Origin: Gentiana macrophylla
Taxonomy: Eukaryota > Streptophyta > Magnoliopsida > Gentianales > Gentianaceae
NCBI GenBank assembly: GCA_026214975.1
Contig: CM047806.1
Span: 100,557,832 to 100,621,831, forward strand
Length of the DNA: 64,000 bases
Reading direction: 5' to 3'
Part shown: positions 45,536 to 56,440 of the stretch, piece after piece
Layout: each line of letters starts with the position of its first letter
Position numbering within the stretch: position 1 is the stretch's first letter
Position numbers and translations under genes: made by a program
The notes under the pieces: model-generated
Databases searched by the model: none
Seen by the model: the letters and a program-made list of their open reading frames with translations, nothing else
Told to the model about the DNA's origin: nothing

Positions 45536-46303
45536 TGGGTTGCTTTGAGTGTCGAGAGTCTCGGTTCGATGAGGCTCGGGTCGATGACTCGGTTCGTGAG
45601 GTTGCTTTGAGGATCGATGGGATGCCGAGAGTCGATTAAGCTTTGAGGTTCAAGAGTTTGCCGAGGAAAGGATTTAGGTCAAGTTCAATCAGTTTCCATC
45701 GATCGCCTCGATGGACTTGTCAGTAGTAGGGAGTCCTTTCAAAGAATTTTACATCCATAGAATTGTAAAATCTCTTTTCGTAAGAGAGTAACACTTGTAA
45801 CCTTTCCTGTCCCTTTGCATATCCTAGGAAAATGCACTTGTGAGCTTTGGGATCAAGTTTGCTTCATGTTGGGCATGGATATAAACAAATACAAAGATAA
45901 ACCAAAGATTTTTGGTGGTAATTGGGAAATAAGATGAGGCGGGAGTGTGTGGTCGTGGAGGGTTTGGATAGGAGTTTTGAAGCCTAACACTCTGGCCGAA
46001 AGTCTGTTGATTAAGTATGTGGCGCGTTAATATAGCTTCACCCCACATATACTTTGGGACATGGGTAGTGAACATGATTGATCGAGCCATCTCCAAGAGG
46101 TGCTGTTCTTTCTCTCTCAAGAACCCCATTTTGTTGAGGTGTTTCCACACAACTCGCGATATGGACAATCCCTTATTCATCAAGAAATTACTGAGGTTAG
46201 ACTCATAGTATTCAAGAGCATTATCGCCTTTAAGATCTTGATCTTAGTGTCAAATTGAGTAGAGATCATGTTGTAGAATTCTGAAAAACTGGTCCAACTT
46301 CGT
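45536..46303 (-). pseudogene. C6 integrase core, C-terminal part and linker
   Basis: 46183-45824 contains GLSISRVVWKHLNKMGFLREKEQHLLEMARSIMFT (the block around the catalytic Glu) and PKYMWGEAILTRHILNQ. 45536-45823 is a linker with no stable frame, unusually rich in TCGATG and GAGTCG-type strings, which I read as CAG/CTG-context corruption. Confidence 0.78.
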
Positions 46304-46594
46304 TTATCCTTCATTAAAAACAGCCATGTGTTCTGGTATGATCGTCAATGAAAGTGACAAACCACCTTTTCCTGTTATACTTTTTACCCTTGAAGGTCCC
46401 CATACATCACTATGAATTAAAGTGAAAGGTGTGGAAGGCAAATAAGGTAGTTTGGCATACACAGATTTGGTAAGTTTGGCAAATTGACAAATATCACATT
46501 GAAGATCATTGACATTACATCCTTTAAATAATTCAGAATTACTGGACTTCAAATACCCAAAACTTGGATGTCCTAGTCTATAATGCCATAACAT
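46304..46594 (-). pseudogene. C6 GAG-pre-integrase domain
   Basis: Open 96 codons: LWHYRLGHPSFGYLK (His pair), DLQCDICQFAKLTKS (Cys pair) and LIHSDVWGPSRV (first catalytic Asp of integrase). Zinc ligands HHCC are complete. Confidence 0.88.
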
Positions 46595-47519
46595 GATATT
46601 ATCTAAGGTTTGAGTGCAGTCGGCGAGGCGGATTCGATCTTCGATCTTTTGTCTTCAAAGCAGGTCGACCACATACAATCCTAAGCGTGGTTTAGCCCTC
46701 CCAATCATTTCCTATGAAGAAGGGTCCTGGAAAGTGCACCGATTCTTATTAAAAACAACAAATCCAATTTAAATCTTTTGCAAGTCTCTTGACAGATATG
46801 AGATTGCGAATCTAATTTTGGAACAAATAGGACATCCTTTAGACATATCTTGTTAGTGAGTTTAACATTTCCAAAACCTTTTGCACGAGAGATAGATCCA
46901 TCAATAGCTTAACATTGTGAATTTGTTGACATGGCATAAGGTGAGTTATGAGGTTTTTATTACTACCATATGGGAGGAGGCCCTAATCAACAATCCATGT
47001 TTCATTACTAATAGAAGAGTAGAATTTACCTGCACTAGCCTCGAGTAGCCGTGTCGGTAGAGGTACTACCTTCTTTTGTTGAGTGAGGAAAGCTTTGAAT
47101 GCAAAGAAAGCGAGCATTCAACTTGTTGTCATTCTCTCTTCATGGACATGCCCGCCTCGACTTTCCTCGGTAGGTTTGAGGGATTTAGGCATGCCATGTA
47201 GCTTCCAAAGAAGTGTCCTTGGTGTGATTTGTGCGCTTGCGGTGCTCACAGAACAACTTTCCAGCCTATCGGTAGGCTTCCTGACGCCTCATTAACCTCA
47301 AGAGGCTTCCCGATGGTCACAGGTAGCACTCTCAAAGGTTGTCGGCAGGGAGTTCAAAGAAAGATCACTTTCCTCCTCGCTTTCCTTATGTTTGACTTCA
47401 AAGAAACATGGATTTGAGATTGGGGAGAGGTTTTGTTGCAAGGATTCTTCCCTAACATCATCAAGAGTAGGATTCACCCAAGAAGAAACTTGAATACTCT
47501 ATTTTTCTCAATAATGTCC
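46595..47519 (-). pseudogene. C6 Gag C-terminal and protease region, degenerate
   Basis: No frame holds for more than about 60 codons. Traces such as an LPYGSNKNLITHLMP-like stretch near 46970-46925 and a WIVD(QG)-like protease start near 47000 suggest the protease. 47040-47400 is dense in CG dinucleotides and frameshifted; minus-strand short frames there are not meaningful. Confidence 0.55.
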
Positions 47520-48060
47520 TTATAAAGGGCAAAGATCCTTGACATCATTCCAGGGGTGAGTTTCCAACATGTCTAGGTGTTGCCATGCCCTAGACAGTTG
47601 GTTGAAGTATTGAGTTACAGACATATCTCCTTGTCTGCAATTTTGAATCTGAGCTTCAAGTTCATACACTTCTGATGTATTGTCTTTCTTGGAGTAAAGA
47701 TCCCTGGCATTATCCTGCATCTCCTTTGCGATATCATACATCATAAAGTTCTCACTAATCTCTTTTGTCATTGATCTTGTGAGAATGGTCATGACTTGAT
47801 TATTAGTAGTATCCCATGCTTCAAAACCTGGTCATCTTCAAGAGGGGCAGGTTTAGAGCCGACGGAGTATCCCATCTTACCTTGTCCAGAGATGTACATT
47901 TTCATAGACCTTGACCATAGCAAGTAGTTGTTGCCATCAAGTCTATGATTTGTGTAAGATGAAGAGTCATGACCCCACCTGCTTTGAGGTAGCTGGACTC
48001 AACTGAGGTGAGGAAGCTTCAGATAATGAAGACATTCTTGATTCAAAGAGTGTACTTGAG
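47520..48060 (-). pseudogene. C6 Gag (UBN2 region)
   Basis: 47792-47520 reads MTILTRSMTKEISENFMMYDIAKEMQDNARDLYSKKDNTSEVYELEAQIQ in order (quoted in part: EISENFMMYDIAKEMQDNA, VTQYFNQLSRAWQHLD), typical of UBN2-type Copia Gag. Upstream to about 48060 the N-terminal part is present in shifted frames. The likely start lies near 48040, shortly after the primer site. Confidence 0.78.
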
Positions 48061-48082
48061 AATTTGCAAATGATTCGAGGAT

Positions 48083-48099
48083 TTTATGTCTCGATACCA
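48083..48099 (-). other. C6 primer-binding site
   Basis: Minus strand TGGTATCGAGACATAAA next to the 5' LTR; the tRNA-Met type site has CAGAG where this has CGAG. Confidence 0.8.
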
Positions 48100-48436
48100 T
48101 GAAGAGAGTTTGAGAATGTGATAAACACAAGAGTAAACTTCAACTTATTTATTCATGTTGAAAGAATGAGTATAAATAGATACAAGAGAGGATCCTTACA
48201 AGAGAGGATCCTAGCTAGTAAAGTAAAAGTAACTAGAGCCGGCTACAATAAATGCTAGAGTCGGCTATGTCTATGCTATTACATAATAGGACAAAGGATA
48301 GTTACTTTATGACTATTAGGACATATTAATTGTTTATTCAATGCAATTAATATGTCTCTTGATAAAAAGTAACACGTTACATTGTAACATGTTATGAGTG
48401 TAATAATAATGTAATATTAACCATAGTATTTCCACA
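48100..48436 (-). repeat. 5' LTR of C6
   Basis: 337 bp, differs from the 3' LTR at two bases (around 48137 and 48421). Followed on the plus strand by the target duplication CTATG. Confidence 0.97.
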
Positions 48437-48441
48437 CTATG

Positions 48442-49314
48442 TGATAGTCAACCTCTTGTCTCTAAAATCAGACGGTCCTGACGAGGGCCAATCACCGCAA
48501 GATTCTAGTCGATTCGTAACCCAATATTCATGAGATCTCATAACGATCATATCTCAATAATAACAATATACCCGTGGTAGGTCAACTCCCGACGAGGGCC
48601 GATCAGTTCACCGTCATTATAATTATTTGACAATTTTCTGGCTCAATTTTTTTGGCGTGGGAATAATTTTAAATTAATTCACTTAATTAATTTTGTTTAA
48701 TTATGGTCTCATCTACTATGTGCATATTACTACGATATCATATAAAGTAAAACATACGCAACATTCCGCGCACAAAATAACCGGTATGATCATGGACTTT
48801 TCCTAGGTGCGGTTTCGAATAGAAACTGACGAAACCGCGGGTCACAAACTAAGAGTATCTGCAACCGTCAATAGGATCTTTATTGCTGTACGCCAATGGG
48901 TTCTTTATCTCTCTTTGGTCTTCACCTTTTGCTCCATTCTTGTTACATAATAATCTATTTAATAAATAATTATACCCGCCGTACACGGGGGGGAGCTACC
49001 GGGAATGGGATAAATGCAAAAAGTAAACTAGGTCACGTTCTTCATAACGGCCTAGGACAATTTTCAAAAACCAACATAAAGAAAAAATTCTCATCTATCC
49101 TATTGGTCGAGTCCATGATCAATCGGGGTACATATAATCACATTATATCTACACATCTAATCCATACAATTTTATCTTATGAAAAAGATTAAATTCTAAT
49201 TTTAACTACTATTTTTTTTAACGTATCGTGATTTAAATCTTGCATCTATCGATTAATTACTACGCAATTAAATTATGCTTATTGCTTAAGCTCGAAGTCT
49301 GGCTCTGCTACCAC
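48442..49314 (-). other. C5 leader and primer-binding site
   Basis: Untranslated. The primer site is at 49298-49313 (minus strand TGGTAGCAGAGCCAGA, tRNA-Met type). Two further copies of the GAT(T/C)GGCCCTCGTC motif lie at 48480-48493 and 48592-48605. Open frames here (for example plus strand 48896-49192) have no homology I recognise. The leader without C6 is about 1.1 kb, long for a Copia. Confidence 0.65.
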
Positions 49315-51127
49315 TGTTAGGAAATCACTAGTTTAACGCAGCAGAATTTAAAATTTGATTTCCCTTTTCTGGATCGTTCTTCGTTTAATGCAATAAACAT
49401 GTTAAGTAGTTTGACGGTTATACCTTAGATGATCTATAAGATCGTCGCTTTGACCGTCAACGGAGAGTAGTTCAGTGCGCAAGCCGTCCACGCGTCCGGC
49501 CTCTATCGCTAATCCACACGAACCCCTTTGCTGGAATCCTCCTTGATTGCTATTGGAAAACTCCGGTTGCTAGACCGGCCTTTTTCCTCCTCAAAACTCA
49601 TTATAGGTTGCTCTCTATTTTACACAATAACTATGAGCTCTTGCAATTGTGATGTACAAAAGAGCTTGACACCCACCTCTTATTTATAGTGATAAGTGGC
49701 GCCCCTATGGTGTGGAAGAGAAGAAAACATTTTTCCAATAAAATAAGGAAAATCTTCTAGATTGATTTATCTCTTTTATTATAATTAATTTTGCCAATAT
49801 CTTATATTGAATATAATTATCTTATTACCATAAATCTATTTTTCTAAAATCAATTAATATCTTATATTAATATTATGGTAATCTTATTAATTAAAGTGCA
49901 CAATCCAAGTGTATCTTACACACTTGAATGTGGCGCCCCAATAGTCAAAAGATTGACTTCGGAATATTCTTTAATTAATATAAATTGTATATAATTAATA
50001 TCTTGTATTTTATTTATTCATAATAAATAAATACCACCATATTAATTTACCACTATAACCTTTATAGTCTAGAGATAAACTTTCCTTATTTGGTTATCAA
50101 CTATAACCGCATTTTAATCCGACTCGATGTTCATATGTGTGTGACCCGATAGACTTCCGAATATGTTGGCCGTAGACACAAAGTGCAATTTACTAAAATG
50201 CCCTTCATGCCTAACGATCACGGGATAGCGTCTAGCAACACACCGTGACCCCCAATCATCGAAAGAGTCAAAAGAAATGACTACTACCTTTCATGTGAAG
50301 CAGTTACCGTGTAACTTACAATCCTCTCGCTGTAATAATATCCATACGATCGTATCTCGAGTGTCAATACATTAACGATCGTATCTTATAATGGATATCA
50401 TGCTCTCTCGTGGATAACACATTTACTCCCACTTTGCTAAGATTCTCGAGAGCTAGACATTCCTTATAAGAAGGCCATTTCGGATATTCGATCCCAATCA
50501 TGGGATACGCGATTCCCGGACGACCAATCATATTTACTCCGCATGCTTCAATATCATACCCAATCACTACCGCATGATCGCGCCGTGGTTAGGAGAAATC
50601 TCAATAGTGTCAAAGCATGACAATCCACACCGTGATGCCATGAAGACTCGAATCAAAGGATAATTACACAACCGCCACATAGTGTGACACTTAATGTAAG
50701 TGGTTCAATCTAACGTACGCATTCTCTAATACACATCCACGTACAGTCCAATTGTCTATACACTTCGATAGACGAGATCTATCCCTATCTTCTAAAATAT
50801 AGAAGACATCCAATACTAGCTAGTCTGATTATACTATCAATGTCCTATTTGATAATACATAAGACTAGAGACATTTAAGTACCAACCTTGTTATAATGAT
50901 TAGAGATCTCATCAATCATAATCACTATCATGGTTTCTCTATCACAGATTGATACTAGGGACGTTACTATATATATACAACAAATAATATGAAGATAAAC
51001 AATATATAATAACATAAGTGCTTTTATTAATCATAATAAAGTTATTACATGAACTAAATAGACTGCAAATGACCCGACCCGGTCGGATCCGGTCCAACCC
51101 GATTGGGTTTAGGACACCTTTCCAACA
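49315..51127 (-). repeat. 5' LTR of C5
   Basis: 1813 bp, minus strand TGTTGGAAAGGTGTCC to GATTTCCTAACA. It has a TATA box at 49681-49688 (minus CACTATAAATAAGAGG). A 67-codon minus-strand frame at 50364-50567 lies inside the LTR and is not taken as a gene. The right end abuts G4 LTR sequence at 51128. Confidence 0.9.
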
Positions 51128-51788
51128 GATCTACCATATAAAAACATAAAGGAACGTTCAAATCGTCTTACCTTCAACTATGGAAAACTAGCTAGATCCA
51201 CTCAAGCTAGAGTTGGAAAGGAGGGAAGGAAACCAGAAAATAAGTCACCAAAAGCTCAAAGAAAATTTATTTCATCAAATTGTATAAAATCTATCAAAGT
51301 ATATGAAAACTAATGGATAGTATCTTTACACATTGTAATTCGAGTTCTGCGGACTTATATAGATTCATTAGCCGACTTAAGACTCAATAAAACCCTAATC
51401 GACCTAGTAGATGTGGCAGACTTCAGTTTCGTGTCCCTCAAGGCCTCGGTAAACCGGACCTAGCCCACGATTTACTGGCCTAGCTCTTCATCTCTTTTTT
51501 CTGGCAGATTTCTTCCTGGACATCATTCACTTGGCCCAATGTCTTCCTTTCATCCCATATCCATCCTTAGCGGCTCCAGACTTTGGTACATCCTGAAAAG
51601 GGTATAAACAAGGCAAAATAGTACCAAATCTCCAGGTTAATAATATAAATGCAGAATCGTAAACCTAGAATCATGCCCATAGAATTTAACATATATTCCA
51701 TATGATAATGAGCCTATCTATCCTCTCTCTTGAGCATAATTCGGGGTAAATAAAGGTATAATTAATGGTACTATTTAGAGCGTTATCA
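51128..51788 (-). repeat. 3' LTR of G4, first half
   Basis: Minus-strand TGATAACGCTCTAAATAG onward, matching 58264-57600 of the 5' LTR closely. TATA box CTATATAAG (51354-51362). Only ~661 of 1412 bp remain; C5 cuts it at 51127/51128 within GGTAGAT. Confidence 0.92.
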
Positions 51789-53351
51789 ACTACCCCTCAC
51801 ATAGCTTTTGATCGTCCCGAGCAAAAAGGCGAAAAGAAAACAACATCCCGACCAATATACAAGTTAATTAAAAACAACTACGCCTCATAAAGTCAAGATC
51901 AAGATCATGTCAACTCATATCCATAAGTAATGCATTAAACAATATTCATGTCATGAACCAATGTGTGTGTGCAATAACTCCTCGATCTTTAGTAATGCAG
52001 ACAATCTCACATTACGTCAACCTGTAGTCGAACTAACCAGTCACGAACGTGCTTTTATTAATTAAGGGGACACAAGCCAGAAGGACAAAATAAGATACAA
52101 AATGGGAAAAAAGGACAAGAAAAAAAATAATGGTTGAGAAGGACAAAAACGCGCCTGTTACTACATGTGGTTGTAGCAACATGTAGTAACACATGTAGTA
52201 ACAGGTGTGTTTTTGTCCTTCTCAACCACCATATATTTTCCTTGTCCTTTTTCCTCATTTTAGATCAAAAATAGTCCTTCAAAACCTTTAACCTATTAAT
52301 TAATTAGATCAAATCAGCTGGGCAAGGTGAATCGATAACCGAGTATTACTCTTAGGCTCGCGTTTATCGGTCTATTTCATGCAAGGGTCACGCATCTTAT
52401 GCTTCATCGACTCTGTTTTGCCAAAGAGAATGTAGATATATATCGTGCAATTTATTTCTCTTTCTTGGCGGGTGAACGCTCATATTTCTATCTATCCTCA
52501 CGGTCTCACTCTTGATAAACTACCGAATCCATAATTCTTTTGCCCTTATATTCGTTGGTAGAACATAATTCAGGATAAAGCTAGGGTCAACTCTAGTCAA
52601 AGTAATGCGCTATCTACTACACACTAAGGAAAGTGAGTTATACGTGCTTAAGATGGTGGCTCACAACAGAATATGCGCTTAATACGCCACTATTTGAGAA
52701 GTGGGCACTACTTTTACTTATGCAAAGTGGAACAACGATGTAATCAATTAACTCCAAAAGGTCAAAGGTGTCATTTTTTTCCGAAGTTTTGATGAAACGA
52801 ATCAAAGTCTAGGTGGTGAAAAATGCGTCAAGAGAATCAAGATAGTCATGCAATTAATGTAATATAATGCTAAAAAGATAAGTGACGTTCCTACCCCCCA
52901 ATTAATCGAAACATTGTCCCCAATGTGAAGATGAAAAAGTTAAAACGAAAAGGAACTTAGCTTCGTTATGGGTGAAGCAACGAGAAATAATGGATCTCCA
53001 ATATATGCAATGGGCGACATGTAAGAAGTCTTCGAAAATTAGTTTGCACTAAATATCTCAAACAATCCAAGAGAAGAAATTTGGGTGACAATAACCATAT
53101 AATGAAAGTGCGGCACTAAAAGAGAAAATGAAATTACTCTAAAACAATTTAAGCCGACAATATTCGTTATATTATTAAAAAGTCTTCTACATTAGTAGAT
53201 AGGAAAAATAAAATTAAATACTAAAAATGGGAAAATAACAACAAGAAAAAGAAATAAACTAGTCCTCGTCAAAATACTCCTCCCGGTCATCTCTAGGCTC
53301 AAAACCGGTAGGTGGTCCAGAAGTTGAGGCAGAAGCAGTGAAAGAAGACGC
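51789..53351 (-). other. G4 3' UTR and polypurine tract
   Basis: Polypurine tract ATGTGAGGGGTAGT (minus) at 51789-51802. The palindromic CATTGGGGACAATG motif is at 52912-52925, as in G2. About 1.5 kb without coding domain; M1 sits inside. This long non-coding tail is typical of Athila-type elements. Confidence 0.7.
52066..52294. mobile_element. Foldback MITE M1 with 9-bp target duplication
   Basis: 229 bp flanked by ATTAATTAA on both sides (52057-52065, 52295-52303). Nearly the whole element is an inverted repeat: TGGTTGAGAAGGACAAAAAC on the left arm mirrors GTTTTTGTCCTTCTCAACCA on the right, and CCTGTTACTACATGT mirrors ACATGTAGTAACAGG. 9-bp AT-rich duplications fit the Mutator-like superfamily. 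The outer 14 bases of the arms are poorly paired. Confidence 0.85.
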
Positions 53352-54349
53352 TCAGTGACGTAGGGTAGTCCTAGGTGGTGGGGTCGAAGGAGGAATGCCT
53401 AAAAATTCCATCATTCTGTCCATTTTGCGATGTAGACTCGCAATCTCTCTTGCATTTTCCTCAATCATGGCTTTATGAGACCGAGGCCCTCCGTGGACCG
53501 GAGTGTGTTCTCTCTCAGCTCTTTGACCCACACGTTTGGATGCTTTTGAAACTGACTGCGAACTTATCTTTGGTTCAAGCTCTTCCCAATCGTCACTAAC
53601 CAGAACCGGAACCTCATTTTCCAGAGCGAACATATCAATCATAGGGCCATAATGCAGCTGCTCTCGCTCGGAATCATCGGAAATCTCCACGATGCGGCTA
53701 TTCATCAACATGCTGATGTTAAATGGAGATTCTTGCTCCAGATAAAACATCAATTCCACCCTCCTTGGTTGGCTGAAGGTGGGAACATACAAATCTGTTC
53801 AAGATCTTCCTATCCCAAGATAGGTCATTTTCTAGGAAGATGGTGGGGTCTCCCATTTGATTTTACTTCCATTCCACCCTAAAATAATTAGCTATCATCT
53901 TCATCCTCTCTAGATCATCAACATCATAAGATGATGTGTACTCTTCCGGGCCCACTAGTGGATTGCGCACCCCGTAGTATGCATTGATCCGCTCTATGAT
54001 GAAATCCACTTTGACTCCCCGGACCATGGGAAATGTAGCTCATGGGTTATGCGCCAGATACGCATAGAATTCTTGCACCACCATAGCGTTGAACTGGCTT
54101 GGTGCCTCTGCCATATCTAGAATATCATTACACTTAAGGGCTCTTGGCAAGATAGTGCCACAATCCTCCAAGTCGACGCCACGCTCACGGGCAACCGGTC
54201 GTCCGTTCTAAAGACCTCGGAATGATTCATAAATCTCCAAAGAATTAAATTGTTGAACCCCGTCTATCAAGGGGGTTAGCATCTCCGTATACAACCTGGG
54301 GACCACTCGGACAACATACGGTTCTACTCAAGCGTTTTGGGCCCATCAT
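53352..54349 (-). pseudogene. G4 3' ORF, plant transposon-type protein
   Basis: Begins at ATG 54349 (MMGPKRLSRTVCC) with a CT-rich leader upstream. After frameshifts it reads ALKCNDILDMAEAPSQFNAM, VVQEFYAYLAHNP, a stop, then ATFPMVRGVKVDFIIERI, NAYYGVRNPLVGPEEY and ERMKMIANYFRVEWK: the pattern of the plant 'putative transposon protein' domain (PF20167-like) found 3' of pol in many Gypsy elements. The second half, 53792-53352, is open for 146 codons (VPTFSQPRRVELMFYLEQESPFNIS, acidic middle, REIASLHRKMDRMMEFLGIPPS coiled coil). It ends at 53352. Its molecular function is unknown; one stop and two shifts break it. Confidence 0.75.
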
Positions 54350-54945
54350 TGCTAATGACAAAGATGCAAGATGATGAATATGCTCTAAAAATTACCATCG
54401 GTTTACCGGAACTATGGGCCGGTTTACCCTGCCTAATTTTTCCGATTTTGTTCTGGGACAGTGCTGCTAAGGATGGAAAAAGATGAATCTGCAAAAACTA
54501 CACTCGGTACAAAGAAAGACACCACACATGAGCGCAGAGAGTGAAAAAGGTGTTTAGATGGAAGGAAAATGGGTGATGATGGTGGTGGAAATATTGGTGA
54601 TGGGTGGTGAGGTTGGCCGGGATTTATAAGGGAAGAAAAAATGGAGAAATTGGTGATGAAGAAGAAGAAGATGATTGTTGATAATGATGAATAATGGTGG
54701 TGCAAAGGTGTTTATATAGGAAAAATGATAGAAGATGGAAGGAAATAGTGGGATAGGGGAGTAAGGGTGGTGAGGGGATTGACGGGTTGATTGATGGGAT
54801 TGAGGAGGTGGAGTAATGGTGGAGTGTGGGAAATGAGGAAATAATAGAAAATAGGGAAAACGGGGCGGCTGCTCTGACTGGTGGGTAACCGATGCAACGT
54901 GTGTCCATCACGTGTTATCGAAGGGTGTAATCTATAATCTGACAC
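54350..54945 (-). promoter_or_regulatory. Promoter-like region before the G4 3' ORF
   Basis: Minus strand: G-box CACGTG (54909-54914), TATA box CTATATAAACACC (about 54708-54719), a second TATA-like TTATAAAT at 54622-54629, then 250 bases very rich in C and T (plant Y-patch-like leader) to the ATG at 54349. The short frames here (54433-54945) are Ser/Pro/His-rich products of the CT bias and are not called genes. Layout is similar to that before the C3 3' ORF. Confidence 0.5.
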
Positions 54946-55546
54946 ACAAAATGGATAAAACTCAGCTCGGTAAGGGGGTTATGCCCGATTTACCGGGGCC
55001 AACTTCTCTCCAGATTTTCTCAGTTCCTGTTCTGTACACCTTACATTAACTTGCTGCTCAATCCTGACCTCCAATCACTAGTTCTTACTCCTCCTTTTGG
55101 TATTTCTGACTCGATCCGAACCTACTTCACTAGAATCCTCAACGAGTAAAAAAAACCTTCCCAACATCCATCGGTTTCAAGCCTAAGGGTGCAGTAGGAT
55201 GAAAAAAAAACTCGTCATTTCATCCGGCTACTTTTACTGACTCACTTCCTCCTGAGGGTTCAAGAGTTAGTTCTGAGTTTATAGTCACTAGCTCAATTTA
55301 CCTTCGGATCTCCAACCAGTCAAAGGTTGGGGCTTTAACTCACCAAACTTGCATGTTCAAGGTTTTAACCGTCATGCACTTCCCTTCTCATCTGCTATTA
55401 TCCCTTAGGAGTTCATTTTCCCGATTTTCCTTAGAAACTTTCTCGCTCTCTCTTCTTGGCATGTCTCGCTCTCTTTGCTCGTGCGCTAGGTCTTCCTCTC
55501 GCTTTGAGATTTAACTTTTATGCCCATGGATTCCATATTCTCTCTT
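54946..55546 (-). other. G4 spacer between protease and promoter region
   Basis: No domain recognised and no frame longer than about 60 codons. It contains homopolymer tracts (T9 on the minus strand near 55203-55211). This is where RT, RNase H and integrase would lie in a complete Athila element. Confidence 0.6.
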
Positions 55547-56306
55547 TTAGCTCTCTACCTTTTCACTACGCAATACGGAAGGGCTAGCTTCCTCGAGCGT
55601 CTTGCAGTGGTTTTTCTCCTCGTGCTCACTAAGAATTAATCTCATAAACTCCTGCTCATAGGTTTCTACGAGAACCTCTCGTTTCCTAGACCTCTCATCC
55701 TTTATCTCCACAAATTTAACATCTCCAGAACCATAAGTCATCCTGCAACGTTCAGACCTATTGTCTAGGTCTAAGATCTTAACGCTTATTGCATCATTGT
55801 TCAAACTTAGAGTGATTTCCCCATTATCATAATCCATGATCGCCCGGCTGGTTGCTAAGAAAGGTCTACCTAATAGAACTGGGGCACTAGGATCCTCCGG
55901 TACGTCTAAAACGGTAAAGTCTATCGGGAATGTGAATCCTCCCGCTTTGATTGTGCAATTATTTAGCGGACCGGCGCGGCATATCTCTGGTTTGATCGAC
56001 AAAGGCCATGGACCGAGTTTTGTCCATGGTCATCTGAATCTTAATATTCTGACAGATGGAGAAAGAAAGAATATTGCAACTCGAACAGGAGTCGCAGAGC
56101 CCTAAACTTACAGATATACCATTGATTGAGATCGAGAGTCGAAACGTCCCTGGGTCTCCTAGCTTCACTACGGTATCAGAGTGCAGGTAACCCTCGGGCT
56201 CAGAAAACATTGTGTCTAGATCCTCTTCATGATCATCAGAATCGTAATTGGAAGATATGTCAATTAACTCAACAGAAACGTGCACAGCGATAGGTTTCAT
56301 ACTCAT
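55547..56306 (-). pseudogene. G4 retropepsin-like protease
   Basis: Two overlapping frames: 56306-55959 and 56002-55547. The first has LGDPGTFRLSISINGISVSLGLCDSCSSCNIL, with the active site reading Asp-Ser-Cys-Ser in place of the family Asp-(Ser/Leu)-Gly-(Ala/Ser) (quoted block in parts: GISVSLGLCDSCSSCNIL). The second has NCTIKAGGFTFPIDFTVLD and LLGRPFLATSRAIMDYDNG, the Athila-type C-terminal half with ILGRPFL-like flap end. One frameshift of about 45 bases overlap separates them. The ATG at 56306 overlaps the stop of the preceding 44-codon ORF in TGATG. With the Gly lost, activity is doubtful. Confidence 0.82.
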
Positions 56307-56440
56307 CAGGCTTTCTTGGCTTCTTGTTTAAGTGCTTCTGTCTCCTCCTCCACACATTTCTTGTCTGCTTCATATTGCTCTTTGACTTTTGATCCCGGGT
56401 ACATGGAGATTGGTTTGATATTCAACACTGTACAAGGCAT
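56306..56440 (-). CDS. 44-residue ORF before the G4 protease
   Basis: MPCTVLNIKPISMYPGSKVK and then an acidic-basic helix (EQYEADKKCVEEETEALKQE) to a TGA that overlaps the protease ATG as TGATG. No family recognised; it could be the remainder of Gag or of the Gag-protease linker. It is clean and correctly spaced, but its short length means chance is not excluded. Confidence 0.4.
   Translation of the reverse strand: MPCTVLNIKPISMYPGSKVKEQYEADKKCVEEETEALKQEAKKA

Larger units (their letters stand above)
43466..48436 (-). mobile_element. Complete Copia retrotransposon C6
   Basis: 4971 bp, flanked by the perfect target duplication CTATG (43461-43465, 48437-48441), inserted in the C5 leader. Two LTRs of exactly 337 bp differ at two positions only, so the insertion is recent. 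It has a primer site, gag, integrase, RT, RNase H and polypurine tract in Copia order on the minus strand. Frames are broken many times despite the young LTRs; see findings. Confidence 0.96.
40886..51127 (-). mobile_element. Copia retrotransposon C5, 3' truncated
   Basis: A different Copia lineage from C1-C4. From right: 5' LTR (49315-51127), primer site, a long leader interrupted by C6, gag with zinc knuckle, protease, integrase; the sequence ends at 40886 with no RT, RNase H or 3' LTR. The LTR is inserted in the G4 3' LTR at 51128. Together with C3 it forms a head-to-tail chimera on the minus strand. Confidence 0.85.

Noticed and set aside
45460..45700. CG-dense stretch as a CpG island or transferred DNA
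   Set aside because: It lies in the middle of a Copia linker and its CG strings sit where CAG/CTG would be expected; artefact is simpler.
43466..48436. The two 337-bp repeats as independent solo LTRs
   Set aside because: One shared CTATG duplication, same orientation, a primer site and a polypurine tract between them show one element.
48896..49192. 98-codon plus-strand frame
   Set aside because: Antisense to the C5 leader, no similarity recognised.
54433..54945. Ser/Pro/His-rich minus-strand frames as genes
   Set aside because: They overlap each other in all frames of a CT-rich leader and show no domain.
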